Assembly: GCA_963920665.1 (NCBI GenBank) | Contig: OY987265.1 | Coordinates: forward strand, 25,797,001 to 25,861,000 | DNA length: 64,000 nucleotides | Direction: 5' to 3' | Source: Straminergon stramineum | Taxonomy: Eukaryota > Streptophyta > Bryopsida > Hypnales > Calliergonaceae | In this document: positions 12,780 through 24,059 of the stretch, one piece after another | How the letters are laid out: each line of letters opens with the position of its first letter | Numbering within the stretch: the first letter of the stretch is position 1 | Made by a program: the position numbers and the translations under genes | The notes under the pieces: generated by a model | Seen by the model: the letters and a program-made list of their open reading frames with translations, nothing else | What the model was told of the DNA's origin: nothing | Database searches by the model: none

Positions 12780-14234
12780 CCCCTCATGATCCAAAAAGGG
12801 GGGACTTTCAAAATGGACCAAAAGGGTCATTGCAAGAAAGACCGACTGTTTTTTGTAGCATTTGGCTTTTTGCCTGTTAGACTGTGATGTGTAGGAAAAA
12901 AAATATTTAAAAATAAAAAAATATGGATAATTATTATAAAAATCGAAACATCATATCACCAAAATTTGAGGCATAAGAAAAATGTGGGTCTAAAGTTATT
13001 CACAAAATAGAGTGACACAATTTTTGTAGAAAATAGACACTTTGACATTTAAATTTGTAAAAAATAGGGAAAAGAATTTTCAAGGAAATGAAAAATTCGA
13101 AATTGGGGAGGATTTCATGATGAAGAGATTTCACCAAAAAAATGAAAGAGAAACCATCTTCAATATTCAAAATGACGCGCAAAAGGGACCCCTATTTGTA
13201 TGTATGTGGAAGACAAAAGAAAATAATGTTTTTTAAGTTTCCTTTGGTAGGCACATGCCCACCTAGTATGGAAATATCCCACAAAATTTTCAAGTCTACA
13301 TTAATTTTGGTTACTCCATGGTACTAAAAAACCCTAAACCCCAACGTGTGACAAACTAGAAAAATTAAAATTTAATTACAAAAAGTTTTTTGAAAATTTC
13401 TGAAAAACAAGAAATCTCATTACCACCAAGTTAGTCATCTTCAATAAAAATTTCAAGTACGTGGGCTTCATGCTCCAAAAGTTATGGCCAATGATAACTT
13501 TATCACTCCAAATGTGACGCAAAATAGGACCGGTCTATCTTGCAATCACCCAAAATTGCAAAGAACTTGAGCAATTTTTTGTTCATTTTTCACATGATCC
13601 GATAGGTAGTAACTATAGGATCTTGTAGTCTACATTGAAAGTGATCGAGTTCCCCCAAAAAATTCAGATTATTTGACTACAAAATTTAGTAGATATTTAA
13701 GTTTTAAGTTTTAATTTAAGTCAATGGAAATACAAGGCATTGCACTTTGAAGGACCATATCTAAGTGAGAATATTTTGAAATGATGAATTTTTGCGCTCA
13801 TTGAAAGACAAGAGAGTTAAGAGTGCTCATCTAAAATTTGATAACATTTTGGTCATTTTACAATTTGGGGTGGAGCTTGCAATGCATGATGGTCATTGAA
13901 ATAACAATACTCATTGTAAGAAATTTTAAAAAATGGGCATACTTGTCTTCTCCTTGAGCTCCTTGGATCTACTCTTTTTAGGTGGACAACAATTGCTTTG
14001 GTTAGTTGACTCTTCCATCTAGGCCTAAATTTAATCCCACTACATCATTCAACCTTATAAAATTCCACAAGGTGGAGTTTAATTTGGAATTTGATGAAAA
14101 TATTGTCACTAGACTTATAACATAGTCTATTTTCTACAATTCATATTTATTGGAAAATCATCAAAACTTGAAAACATGTAGTTCAAAAAAGAGGGGCGCA
14201 ATGACTAGAAAATGGTCACTTGGGTCATTAGGGG
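12780..14234. mobile_element. TTAA-flanked element, family T, 1.46 kb
   Basis: TTAA lies at 12776-12779 and again at 14235-14238. The left end reads CCCCTCATGATCCAA and the right end, read inward, CCCCTAATGACCCAA, a 15-base inverted repeat with two mismatches. No transposase-like frame is present. The inside does not clearly match the smaller copies, so it may be a separate subfamily sharing only the ends. Confidence 0.55.
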
Positions 14235-14238
14235 TTAA

Positions 14239-15066
14239 ACATAGTCAATCAACAAATATGAGACTTGATTTTTTTGAAGTCAAAAGTCAAAACATTAAAT
14301 TATTCAATCATAGAAGAAGACATGGTGAATTAGTCATGCAACCAAAGCTCTAATGAGGCCTACATTACAGTTGAAATTAGTGTCTCATTGCAAATTATTG
14401 TTGAGGATTATTTGAGTAGAGGGAAAATCTTTGAGAGCTTTTGGTAATCAAAATTGATATACCCAACTTGTAGAGAAGATTAGAGTGTATTTGCTTGTTC
14501 AATGTCACAGATACCTTCTTACCTAGTTAATTTTGGTCAACTATTCAACTTACTATCTACCCTCTGTTCAAGTTTTCCTAAGGTCGCCCCGAGGCATTGT
14601 AAGTTTGTTTCAATTTTTACAAATAAAGGGTAAACAATATCAATAGTTGAAGGTGGAAATGACTCATAGCCAACTATTGAACTAATCTCATCACATATAT
14701 AATTACTTTTTAAATAGATATTCAGATTGGTTTTACATAGTATGGACATAATTGCACAGGGGGATGCCCTTAAAACAAGATGAAAAGGGATCCTACTACC
14801 CAAGACATTAAGTTGTGTTTGTAAATTTTGACCGCAAGTAAGAGCAAACCAAGTCTACTTGTCCTCTAAGGATGCTTTACTTATTTAGTTACTTAGATTA
14901 AAACTTGTCCTTTGTTGTAAACCTAGCCAAGAAATGTCCCGTTCATTTTGTGGGAGGATCATTCCACGTAATCCTCTCTTGGCGCATGAATACCATGTAA
15001 TCGAGGATTACAAATTTTTCATTCATTGATTACATTTTTCATCCATTTTTCACAGGTGTTTACATT
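14239..15066. other. AT-rich intergenic DNA, no gene seen
   Basis: Interrupted in all frames; no repeat ends recognised. Confidence 0.45.
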
Positions 15067-15193
15067 GGGCAATTTCCTTGTTGTCAGGAATTATGAAAAT
15101 AAACATGCATTCTTCATCGAGCTTTGCCCTCTTCATCAACCTTCCTCATCAACCTCTTTATTTTCATAATTCCCGACAACGAGGTGAATGCCC
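15067..15193. other. 127-nt hairpin with 37-bp arms
   Basis: The arm 15067-15103 (GGGCAATTTCCTTGTTGTCA onward) pairs with 15157-15193 with about five mismatches. The inner 17 positions (GGAATTATGAAAATAAA) pair perfectly, and the loop is about 53 nt. The size and scattered mismatches suit a small-RNA precursor, but a very short foldback element explains it equally well. No known plant miRNA was recognised in either arm. Confidence 0.45.
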
Positions 15194-15699
15194 TTTACAT
15201 AAACCATGTAGAGTTTGTGCATGTCTCTCCCTTAGTGGGATTGTGTCCAGATTGGGGTCCATTTCTACATTCTATCACCTTTGAAATAACGTTGAATTTC
15301 AATGAGGGCCACAAAAATTTTAAAAATTTGAGAAAGCAACATCATAGAGCAATACAATGTTCCAGCTTCATTATGAACCTCCAATTTTATTTATTTATTT
15401 TTATTCGTTTATTTTTTATTAAACAAGGGAGACCCTCAAAACTAATTTTATTTTATTTATTTTATAAAAATTCTAATGGAATTGGGCTCATGCTGCAGGC
15501 GGCACATTTTAGGCGGGCATAGAAATTCTACACAATCTTGAATAGAACTTGCCATTCCCCCCCCCCCCCCTCCCAAAAAATAAAATAAAATATTAAAAAA
15601 TCAACATAATCCAAGTGAAAGGTCACCCCATGATACGGCGGTATGTAACTTTTTCTAGTTTCTCAAGACATTCTACCAATTAAAATACTGCAATAGCCC
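15194..15699. other. Intergenic DNA with a C14 run
   Basis: No gene. Fourteen consecutive C residues lie at 15557-15570 followed by an A-rich tract. Confidence 0.5.
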
Positions 15700-15819
15700 A
15701 AAGTTCCAAAGTTTAGACATATTCCTGACCAACTGAACGCAACTACGCAAGTGGAGCTGAGCACGAGGATGAACAACTTCAAGGACGGACGGACGGATGG
15801 GATTCCACGACGGAGCTCA

Positions 15820-15850
15820 TTCGTTCGTTCGTTCGTTCGTTCGTTCGTTC
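15820..15850. repeat. (TTCG)n microsatellite
   Basis: Seven consecutive TTCG units followed by two degenerate ATTC units. Confidence 0.85.
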
Positions 15851-16569
15851 ATTCATCCACCCCCCACCCCCCCAATTGGGTTTGGTTCTACTCCCAAGTA
15901 GGGGTGAGGTCTATTATTTTAAGGATATTTTTGGCAAATTCTAGTTACCAGGCAGCCTGCCCATGCCTGACTCAGATGGATTAGACACCCCATTTTAATC
16001 ATATTTAGTCCCTTGGTTACCGCAGTTCCGCAGGCACCTGACGGATGGAACTGAAGGGAGACTGAGTTCCAGGGACGTGCAAATAGTGTTCACTTACCAT
16101 TTAATTAGGCTCACCCCTGTGCATCCACACGTTGGGGCTGGCTGTCACTCACATGCCATGCCATGCAGTGCAGAGCAGGCCTGCAGAAAAAGGCCCGGCA
16201 GGGAGGGAGGGAGGCAGGACCTCATTGACCCAGCCAGGAGAAATGGAGAAAAAGTGACCCCTATTTTGTCACCCACTCCGTCACCCTTTCGATTTATTTA
16301 GGTTTTGGAGGGGCCCTGGTTTTCTGGTTGTTGACGCAAGCGTGTTGAAGAACACAAGGCAAGGGTTTCCGTCACTGATTTCACGCCAAATAGACTAACC
16401 TGTCACAGTCAGATATTGAACCCGCAACCACGCCATTCAGTTTGGGTACCTTTCCACCATCATCTGGTAGTTTAGGGTTATCTCAGACCAGAGGGGCCTA
16501 ATTTCAAACGCCTGCACTGACACTTCATTCTTAATTATTCGGGCAGTGAGACAAAAATATTGTTTACCA

Positions 16570-16692
16570 GTGAGGCAAGAGTCCATTTAGCATCCTTGGA
16601 AAGGGGACCCATGTATTGAACAAAATGGTAGTCTTATTGATGGCTCTTTGGCCAACTTCAATCCTTGAATTAATTGGAAGTTTGTCTCTCCT
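16570..16692 (+). repeat. Dispersed repeat R1, copy 1
   Basis: Shares GCATCCTTGGAAAGGGGACC, then TTGGCCAACTTCAATCCTTG and nearby blocks with 18600-18716 (same orientation) and with 20520-20660 (reverse). Its identity as a transposable element is inferred from repetition alone. Confidence 0.55.
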
Positions 16693-18599
16693 GGACATCA
16701 AGGGAGGCATCGATAATTGATCTTCCTAGCACGAGGGAGACAAGAGCATTACCTCGTTATACTAACAACAATGTTATAAACTTCGATGCATTGTGAATCG
16801 GCCCAAAATTGTAGAAAAGACAAAATAAAATTCACTATATTTGCATGGAAGGTGCAATAGTTGCAAGAAGAGTGTTAGAATTGTTGGCCTACAAAAGTTG
16901 TTACAGAGGGAGGCTCATGAAAAGCAATGGAGAGGGGGGGGATAAGAGAAGTTTCTAACTCATGGGAAACTTTTGATCTTCAACTTGAGAACTTTGGGAT
17001 ACTTTTAGATTAATAACAAGACAAAGCTAATCTCTCTAATCCCATAGACATGAAAGCAGTGTCATAAGAATTGAAAAAAAAAAAGACAATTTCACCTATG
17101 AAAAACTTGGAAATTCTTTGTTTTTGTTCCAACACAAGTTGAATATGAACTTTTAATTCATTTTTCCGACTTTGATCATGCCAGGTGGGTAAAGAGTTAG
17201 TTCCAGCATTTTTTGTTTTTGTTTTTCTTCCGAAGAAAAGATGAGGAAAAAGCCGGGACCGGAACTGAAACGAGCGGTTCAGTTCCATCAATCTGACTCC
17301 CCTGGCAGGCCTTATAGAAGCTTTTTGCACTGACGGAATGCTCTCGCTCACTCGCTCGCTCACTCACTCACTCTGCCCAAGGGCAAGGGCAAGGGCCGTC
17401 AGGCCGTCCGGCAGTTTCGTCTTCCGTTCCGTTCCGTTCCCCAGGCAACTGAGAAGAACCCTGAACCCTCGAATTAACTAACTTACCAATTAACTAACCA
17501 ATTGCGGAATTGCCCTGTAAGGCCGTAAGCGTATCGATTTCTTTAACTAACTTAATGGTCTGCCTCCCTCTGACACATAACTTATACAGACAGGCAGGCA
17601 GGCAAGTAGGCAAGCAATCAAGGTGGGATTCATCCACTCACTCATCAGTCCCTCCCTCCCCTTCAGTTTCCATGAGGCCCCGCCAAACGGGGTCTGTTAC
17701 CGTACGTTAAGCTTAAATTCGGTACCCACACGGCAAGATAGAATATTGTCACCAAATGCCACCGGACGGAAATAGGTGGACGTCTGGACGAGTGAATCAT
17801 TCAGGCTCTCTGGTTGACATTCGAGCACCCCCCGCTCCTCCCGGACAGCCAGGGAGGGAAGGCAGGGCAGGGAGCTCATTGTCTCTCTTCCTCTCAATTC
17901 AAGTCAATTCATGTCAATTAGTGCGCCTACCTGCAGGGAGGAACAGCACTCAGTTGCACTAATTTGGGAATTCAAGACGAATTGGGGAGGCGGTCTGATA
18001 TATGGTAGTTCCCTGTGTATGTATAATTAATTATTAGTGAGAAAATCAATAGTATTGGGATACACTATTTTCGTTACTGTACCGTACTTGAGGTCAAATT
18101 TAGGGTATTGTGGATACACTATTTTTGTGGGATTTGAAATTATAGTGTTTTTTACTATCATCCCATTTCAGGATGGCCAGACAGGCGGGCACCTTCAGGT
18201 TTCTTCATTGATTGATTGATTTCATCCAAATGCTCGTACTGAATCTCCATAAGTTATGGAGACTACGACTTTCCTCCAAATTTTCATTCAATCAAGGTGA
18301 TGGGGCTCATGCTACTGTAGAACACTCTCACGCAGCTAATTGAATTAGCTTGAGTGAATGAGCTTGAGTGGCTTGCACTAATTTGGGGCATGACTGAAAA
18401 ATTTAAACGGCACACTCTTACGGAAGTTTTGTAGTATTTTAAATAAAATCAATCAATTAACGTGGTCTAATACTATTTTCATACTATCTTGGGAAGCATT
18501 ATTATCATCCCACTTTCATTCCGCTTTTAAATTCTTGAGGTACTTGCATAATTTAACTTGAATATGATGTTTACAAATACATAACAATGTTTACCAATG

Positions 18600-18716
18600 A
18601 ATTAGAGATCCCCTTTGCATCCTTGAAAAGGGGACCCTTACAATAAAGAAAACTATATTGCATGGCTATTTAGCCAATTCCAATCCTTGGTGAATGAATT
18701 GACAAGTCCCTCCTAT
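18600..18716 (+). repeat. Dispersed repeat R1, copy 2
   Basis: GCATCCTTGAAAAGGGGACC and TAGCCAATTCCAATCCTTGG match the copy at 16570. Upstream, AACAATGTTTACCAATGA also recurs, in reverse, in the copy at 20520-20660. Confidence 0.55.
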
Positions 18717-18717
18717 G

Positions 18718-19425
18718 TACTCCCTTCGTCCCAAAATGATTTTCATGTTGGACAAAGTGTTCTAGATTAAGGTTGAAAATAACACCTTTTTTAATTGTTA
18801 TGCATTACAAGTAGAGTTTAGTTTACTCTTAGTGTCTTAGAAATTTTGAGTTTCAAAACCCTTTTCAAATTGTAGTTTGGAAGAATTGAAAAGGGGCATT
18901 TTGGGGGAAAATTTTTAAGGAGCACCAATGGGCACTGAATTGTTGCGTGTAAGGTCGCCATTTTGTGGGTAGTTAGTATGGGCCCCAACCGTGTGTGGAC
19001 CTATGTACCACCTTCCAAAGCTTCATCTCCTTCAATCACTAAGGCAACACTCAAAGAAAAAATGCAAATAATAAGAACAATCCATGTTGATTGACCCCTT
19101 TAGTTATTTCATTTGTCTTTGGTTGTTGATGATTGCATCATTGGAGGGGAGGGGGGACTATTGCTCAAGGTTCTTTTGTTGGTCCCAGATAGCAATCAAA
19201 AGTCAAATGTGACCAACTCTCAACATCACAAAGTACAATAGGAAGATCATTTTGGGACCAAAAAACATTGAGGCCACCATAAAGATCATTTGGGGATAAA
19301 AAAGAAAATTGAAGCCAATATGGAAGATCATTTGGGGATGGGGGGGAATATCTAGCAAATCATAATGCCTTTTGTAGCAAGCATAAGAGGACCACCATTG
19401 CCTTCTTGTACGGAGTAATATAAAA
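18718..19425. mobile_element. Possible Stowaway-like element end and degenerate repeats
   Basis: TACTCCCTTCGTCCCAAAAT at 18719 is typical of plant Stowaway-type MITE termini. GATCATTTTGGGAC at about 19246, the partial complement, and weaker repeats GATCATTTGGGGAT at about 19284 and 19327 follow, and CTTGTACGGAGTAATA lies at about 19408. No clean pair of ends with a TA duplication was found, so the boundaries are uncertain. Confidence 0.35.
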
Positions 19426-19870
19426 TGTTAAGTTATTTGCAAGTGGATGGATGAATGGAATGAAGTAGAACCCCCGCCATATGTTCATAGGCCCACTATC
19501 CGTTTCACCAATTGGGAAGAGGGTCCATAATGGGTATCCCTGCCTATCTATCTCTATTCCAGTACCAGTAAGTAGTAAGTACTACCTCCCCCGTCAGTCG
19601 ATTCCATTCATCCAAGAGTGCAGTACAGTAGTGCCCCATGGATGAAATATTCCTTTTCCTAATTAAGGGTATTCCCCATCCATCTCTGCGGCCACTTGCC
19701 TCCAGTCCTCCACATGAAACATGAATTAAGCTTTCATTGGTGCTCTGTACCGATTCACTATGTCTGTCTAGCTGGATTTAGACACTGCATGTTTGCAGAC
19801 TCATGGAGAACCGTGCCCAGCATGCAGCAGAGGCAGCGGCAGGCGGTGGAGGGTGTGTGTGTGTGACTCA

Positions 19871-19934
19871 AACACCAGTTAAGTTAAACCTCAGTTAAGT
19901 TAAGTTAAACCTCAGTTAAGTTAAGTTAAACCTC
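19871..19934. repeat. Tandem repeat, TTAAGTTAAACCTCAG units
   Basis: About three units of CAGTTAAGTTAAACCT, two with an extra TTAAG, in direct array. Function unknown. Confidence 0.75.
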
Positions 19935-20222
19935 CCCTAAAGTTTAGAGCCCACACGAACCTTATGTGAAACCTTATGTGAACCTTATTGGGTGATGGAG
20001 GCTTTTGCACCAAATTCAATCGGCCACTAACTTAATAACCAACCAGGGAGAACTCCACTTACAGGGACTATTGACATAATGTACAGTAACTTAACCCCTC
20101 AGTGCTTGACCTAAATATAGTAAGGTTACTTTCAAAAAAATTATCATAAGGAATGCAAATTCTTCCACCACATAACATTGTAGAACCAAGCAATGGTCCT
20201 CCCCACCATGTTGAGAAGGTAT

Positions 20223-20500
20223 TAAGGTGGGTACATCCAAAAGTGCCACAAATTAGTATTGTGTCTAGTTACTATTATTAGGTTGTTTAGAATTTCATAT
20301 TGTCTTGTTGGCAAGTGAAAGGAGGTTCTAATGTACTAAAGAACATGCCATTTGGATACAATATGCAAAAGTTATGGAGGGTCAAAGTTTGTTTCTAAAA
20401 GCGTTTCTTCCACATAGGTACATAATTGGTTTTGGAAATGTACACAATATGAAGATGATGGTTTAAGGTCAGGTGCCATTTGGGAGGTACCTACCATATG
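20223..20500 (+). mobile_element. MITE-like repeat, family F2, copy 2
   Basis: Reverse-oriented homologue of 4567-4842. It begins TTAAGGTGGGTACATCC, and its right end (GGGAGGTACCTACC) is the approximate inverted repeat of the left. A TTAACCCCTCAGTGCTTG motif just upstream at 20091 resembles a lone left end of family T. Confidence 0.65.
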
Positions 20501-20519
20501 CTTTGCTAGATGCATAGGA

Positions 20520-20660
20520 GGGATTTGGAGTTATCAATTAATTCAAGGATTGGGGTTAGCTAAGGAGTCATAAAAGGCAATTTTGTTTGTTTTGGGGGGC
20601 GTTTTTCAAAAATGCAAAAGGAACCCTACTTCATTGGTAAACAATGTTATCATATCTAAG
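20520..20660 (-). repeat. Dispersed repeat R1, copy 3 (reverse)
   Basis: The reverse complement contains the CAATCCTTGAATTAATTG, TGCATTTTTGAAAAACGCC and TTTACCAATGAAGTAGGG blocks of the copies at 16570 and 18600. Confidence 0.5.
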
Positions 20661-22481
20661 GTGTAAGGTAAAAATATCCATTTCGCTTCATTTAAGTTTG
20701 GTGTGTATAGATGGGGTCAAAATCACAATCATGTGTTATTTTTATATTGTAGACTAACAAAGATCATAAATATTAAAAAAAATAATAATAATGGTATTTT
20801 TTAATGAATTTTCAATGTTAAGAATGGAAGAAACTTCAAAATATTAAATAGGTGTATGTTTGAAGTGCCTTAAGAAAGAAGTCCAAACCATTCATTGAAA
20901 ACTTGTTACTTTACAATGCCAAGTTCTTTGTGTAAATAGAGGATTTTTTTTCTCTTTGATTTTCTTGTTTCAGATTTTTTTTTAGAATTGAAATTGCTTT
21001 GAGAAGAGAAGGTCCTATCATCAAGGTAGTCAATCAATTTTTTAAAATTCTTGCATGAACATGTGCATTATTTATTTCTACAGTTTTTTTGCAGTACACT
21101 GTTATATTTGAAAGTTTTCACCATCATTTCTTACAGAATAAATAATTGACATTTCTCAAGGTAGATTTGAGACATTTTATAGATGAGATCCCTTTTAGAA
21201 TTCAATTCTAAAGTGACGCAAATTAACCCTAAAGATTAGAATAAGTAGTTCCTAAATTTTTGTGGTTTTAATTAAAAGAGAAGAAGTTGAGAATTTCGGT
21301 TGGATATTATTCATGTGTTGAAGCATGTGACTTTGATAATTCACAAAAAAATAAAAATAATTTCTTAAAAGCATGTTTTTTGTAGTTAATTAAAATTCCA
21401 TCTTATAGTAATTACATAAAAAGAGAATGTATTTGATGTCAACACATTATTACTTTCAATATTAGGACAATATTGGAAAATTTTGGTTGTATCTATTTAA
21501 ATTTGAAATATGTTCCTAAGAGGATCAATTTATTTTAGTATTTAAAAGAGCTTTGAAAATTTGAAGAAAGTAAACTCATGAGAAAGTTGCCCCACATTCT
21601 AATAATCTTCAAGTCTTTATTCTTTGAAGGCCTTAGGATTTTAGACTAAACACAAATGTATTATATAATATAGAAGTTTGTCCAATTTTTACGAAGTTAG
21701 CATAAAAGGAGAAGATGTAAAAATTGAAAATTTTCCATTTGATCAAATTTCAAAAAAATATTAAAAACCAATCTCAATTTTTTTTGAATAATTTACCTTT
21801 GATTAATCATTAAAAATATTTATTTTATATCTAAAATTTATAATTATAAATTATTGGCCAAAATTGGAGCTTGTATTTCATTGTAATAGAGGTCCTAACA
21901 ATGACATTCAGTTTTTCTTACAACATTAAGTTTTTAAAATGAAATTGTTTTAAATTATTTTTCTCTCAAAAAAATTTGTCTAGACAGATTTTATTTTAGA
22001 GTTACAAAATATTTAAATAATGCAACCTAGAAAGCATCACAATATTGAAATGAAGATATTTGAATTTGCATTTAATTTAAAATTTAAAATAAAATATTTT
22101 TTCTTGCTAGAATAGGTTCTATAGAATTTGGCATTGACAAAAAAATGGTTAATTGAGCCATTTTTGGTCCTAGTCAATTCCTTAGGCATAATCTTCACAC
22201 CTATTCTTTCATTGTATTTTCAAAACTTGTGACCTTTATGGTTAAAATGTTGTTACACTATAAATTATGTTAATATCTTGCTACTATCATCAAATCCTTA
22301 AAAATACAAGGGACAAATTGAATGTGAAGACAACTTTAAGATTGGGCTCTATAGAAACAAGATGTTAGTGTGACTTTGATGCATTTCTACAATGTCGTGG
22401 TTAGCAGAAAGTTTACCCTCTAACAAGAGGTTAGTTTGTATCAATTTATATACTATCCTATGGACTTTGTCCTTGAACCTC
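20661..22481. other. AT-rich intergenic DNA, no gene seen
   Basis: One of the most AT-rich parts of the window. All frames are closed within short distances and no inverted ends were recognised. Confidence 0.55.
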
Positions 22482-22489
22482 AAATAAAG

Positions 22490-22759
22490 GCAGGACACTA
22501 AATCTTGCAAACGAAGTGGGCCCTGCACGGGCATTTTGTGTTTTACCCAAGGGTAAAAGTAAAACCTGCCTCCTATTTTGAGCTGTGTCTAGGGTATATT
22601 CTAGACATGTTCTAGCTAATTTGGGGTCTCTAATTGCAAATATGAATTCAGAATTTGCAAAAAGAATAATGTGCAAAAAATAAAAAAATTCTGTGTTTTT
22701 CCCCATGGTAAATCTGCCCCTGCTGGGCCCACTTCATTTGCAGGATTTAGCGTCCTCCC
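22490..22759. mobile_element. hAT-like MITE with 8-bp target duplication
   Basis: The 8-mer AAATAAAG stands on both sides (22482-22489 and 22760-22767), the target-duplication length of hAT elements. The ends are inverted repeats: GCAGGACACTAAATC on the left and GGAGGACGCTAAATC read inward on the right. The similarity continues inward (TGCAAACGAAGTGGGCCC against TGCAAATGAAGTGGGCCC). It is 270 bp and non-coding. Confidence 0.75.
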
Positions 22760-22767
22760 AAATAAAG

Positions 22768-23346
22768 AAACTCATACGGTACGTCCATTCCCAAAGAATA
22801 TTGGAGTTTCTTCTCTCTCTTACGTTGTGTTTGTCATAAGTGGATTCTCCACAAATCTGAATACCTGAATACGACAGTTTGTCACTTACTCTACCGGTAA
22901 AATCCCAACCCAGGTCAGGTTTTAAATATAAATCATTCTCTTTTTTTTTTGGACACAAATGAAAGTACACCCCTGATCATTTGTAAGTAAGTTAACTCAT
23001 CAGGGGGGGAGCTCCTTCGTATACATAGAAACGCCACGTGTCTATCCCCATTGACTTTGGTGACACACGGTACCCCACTCCATCCCCTCAAAAGGCAAGA
23101 GCATCCATAAAAAAAAATATGCCCCGGCATGCTCTTCCCAAAATACCCCTTACCTCCAATACAGTTCCCCCTTGATTCCCTGGCTTTATTCCACATTGTG
23201 AAACTCAAACTCAAACATGGGCTGGCCCCTTTTCTCTCCCCGCCTTCCTAAAACTTAACCCTACTTGTTTCAAAAAAACCCCACCCAACTCAATCCTATT
23301 TAGTTTTTTCCATGAAATAATCGAAAGAATAAATTCCAAAACATCC
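22768..23346. other. Intergenic DNA, no gene seen
   Basis: No protein motif was recognised. A minus-strand frame of about 93 codons at 22933-23214 has no homologue known to me. Confidence 0.4.
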
Positions 23347-23840
23347 ATACCTTATGTTAGGCTCTTTGTTTTGTTTGTAAAGGTGAGATCTCTAGAATTG
23401 TGCATCTTTTAGCCGTGTTTTTGGTATTGTCGGAAAGCTCTCTATGTGTAGGGATGCATTAGCATTGTTTTGTGGCATATGGACCTTCGACCAAAAAGAT
23501 ATTGAATTAAAAAAATTTTAAGAGTTAAAAAATTAAAAAAAAATGTTTTTTACTTTTATTTTGGTTGTGGCAATGGCCTAGGGGCACACTAGTCCATACC
23601 TTAAGTTAGACTTTTTTTTTAGTTTATTACCTTAAGATCTCTTGGACTGTGCGTCCCTTGGTTGCATTCTTAGTACCATCAAAAAGCCCTCATGGAAGAG
23701 GGGTGCCCGGGTTTTGTTTCGTGACATTTGAACTTAAGGTAAGAAAGTTATTGAAATTCAAAGGTTATATGAATTAAAAAATTAAGAAATAAAAAAAAAG
23801 CACTTTTATTTTGGTTCTGGCAACGACACAAGGCACACTA
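23347..23840 (+). repeat. Tandem duplication of a ~249-bp unit
   Basis: Unit 1 starts CCATACCTTATGTTAGGCT at 23347 and unit 2 CCATACCTTAAGTTAGACT at 23596. Both continue with a GAGATCTC or AAGATCTC block, CTTTTATTTTGGTT and GGCACACTA in the same order. The units differ at many positions, so the duplication is old. Confidence 0.7.
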
Positions 23841-24059
23841 CAGTAGTGTGCATTTAAGTTACCACATACCACATGCTCCAAAGTAAATTTAAAACAAAGA
23901 TGCGGCATTAGTTCGATTACAGAGGTCCCAGGCACCTCCTATTTGGGGCTGCTCGAATTTGGTTCCTACATTGTACTGTAATCTCATCATCAGGGGGGGT
24001 AACTTACTAACTATAAGAGGCTGCCTGGGCCTTATGTCACCCCCGCGTCACAATTTCTG

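Larger units (their letters stand above)
15700..18250. other. Second CpG-containing island, no convincing gene
   Basis: Another stretch with balanced composition, CG dinucleotides and simple repeats (GGAC units near 15783, TTCG units at 15820-15850, CTCACTCG units near 17341, GGGCAA units near 17383). Reading frames are at most about 117 codons and show only low-complexity content. It resembles the 7.5-11 kb island in texture and may be promoter-like DNA, a non-coding transcript or a decayed gene. Confidence 0.4.

Noticed and set aside
15124..15522. 132-codon frame
   Set aside because: It overlaps the right arm of a hairpin, has a phenylalanine-rich AT-driven composition and shows no domain.
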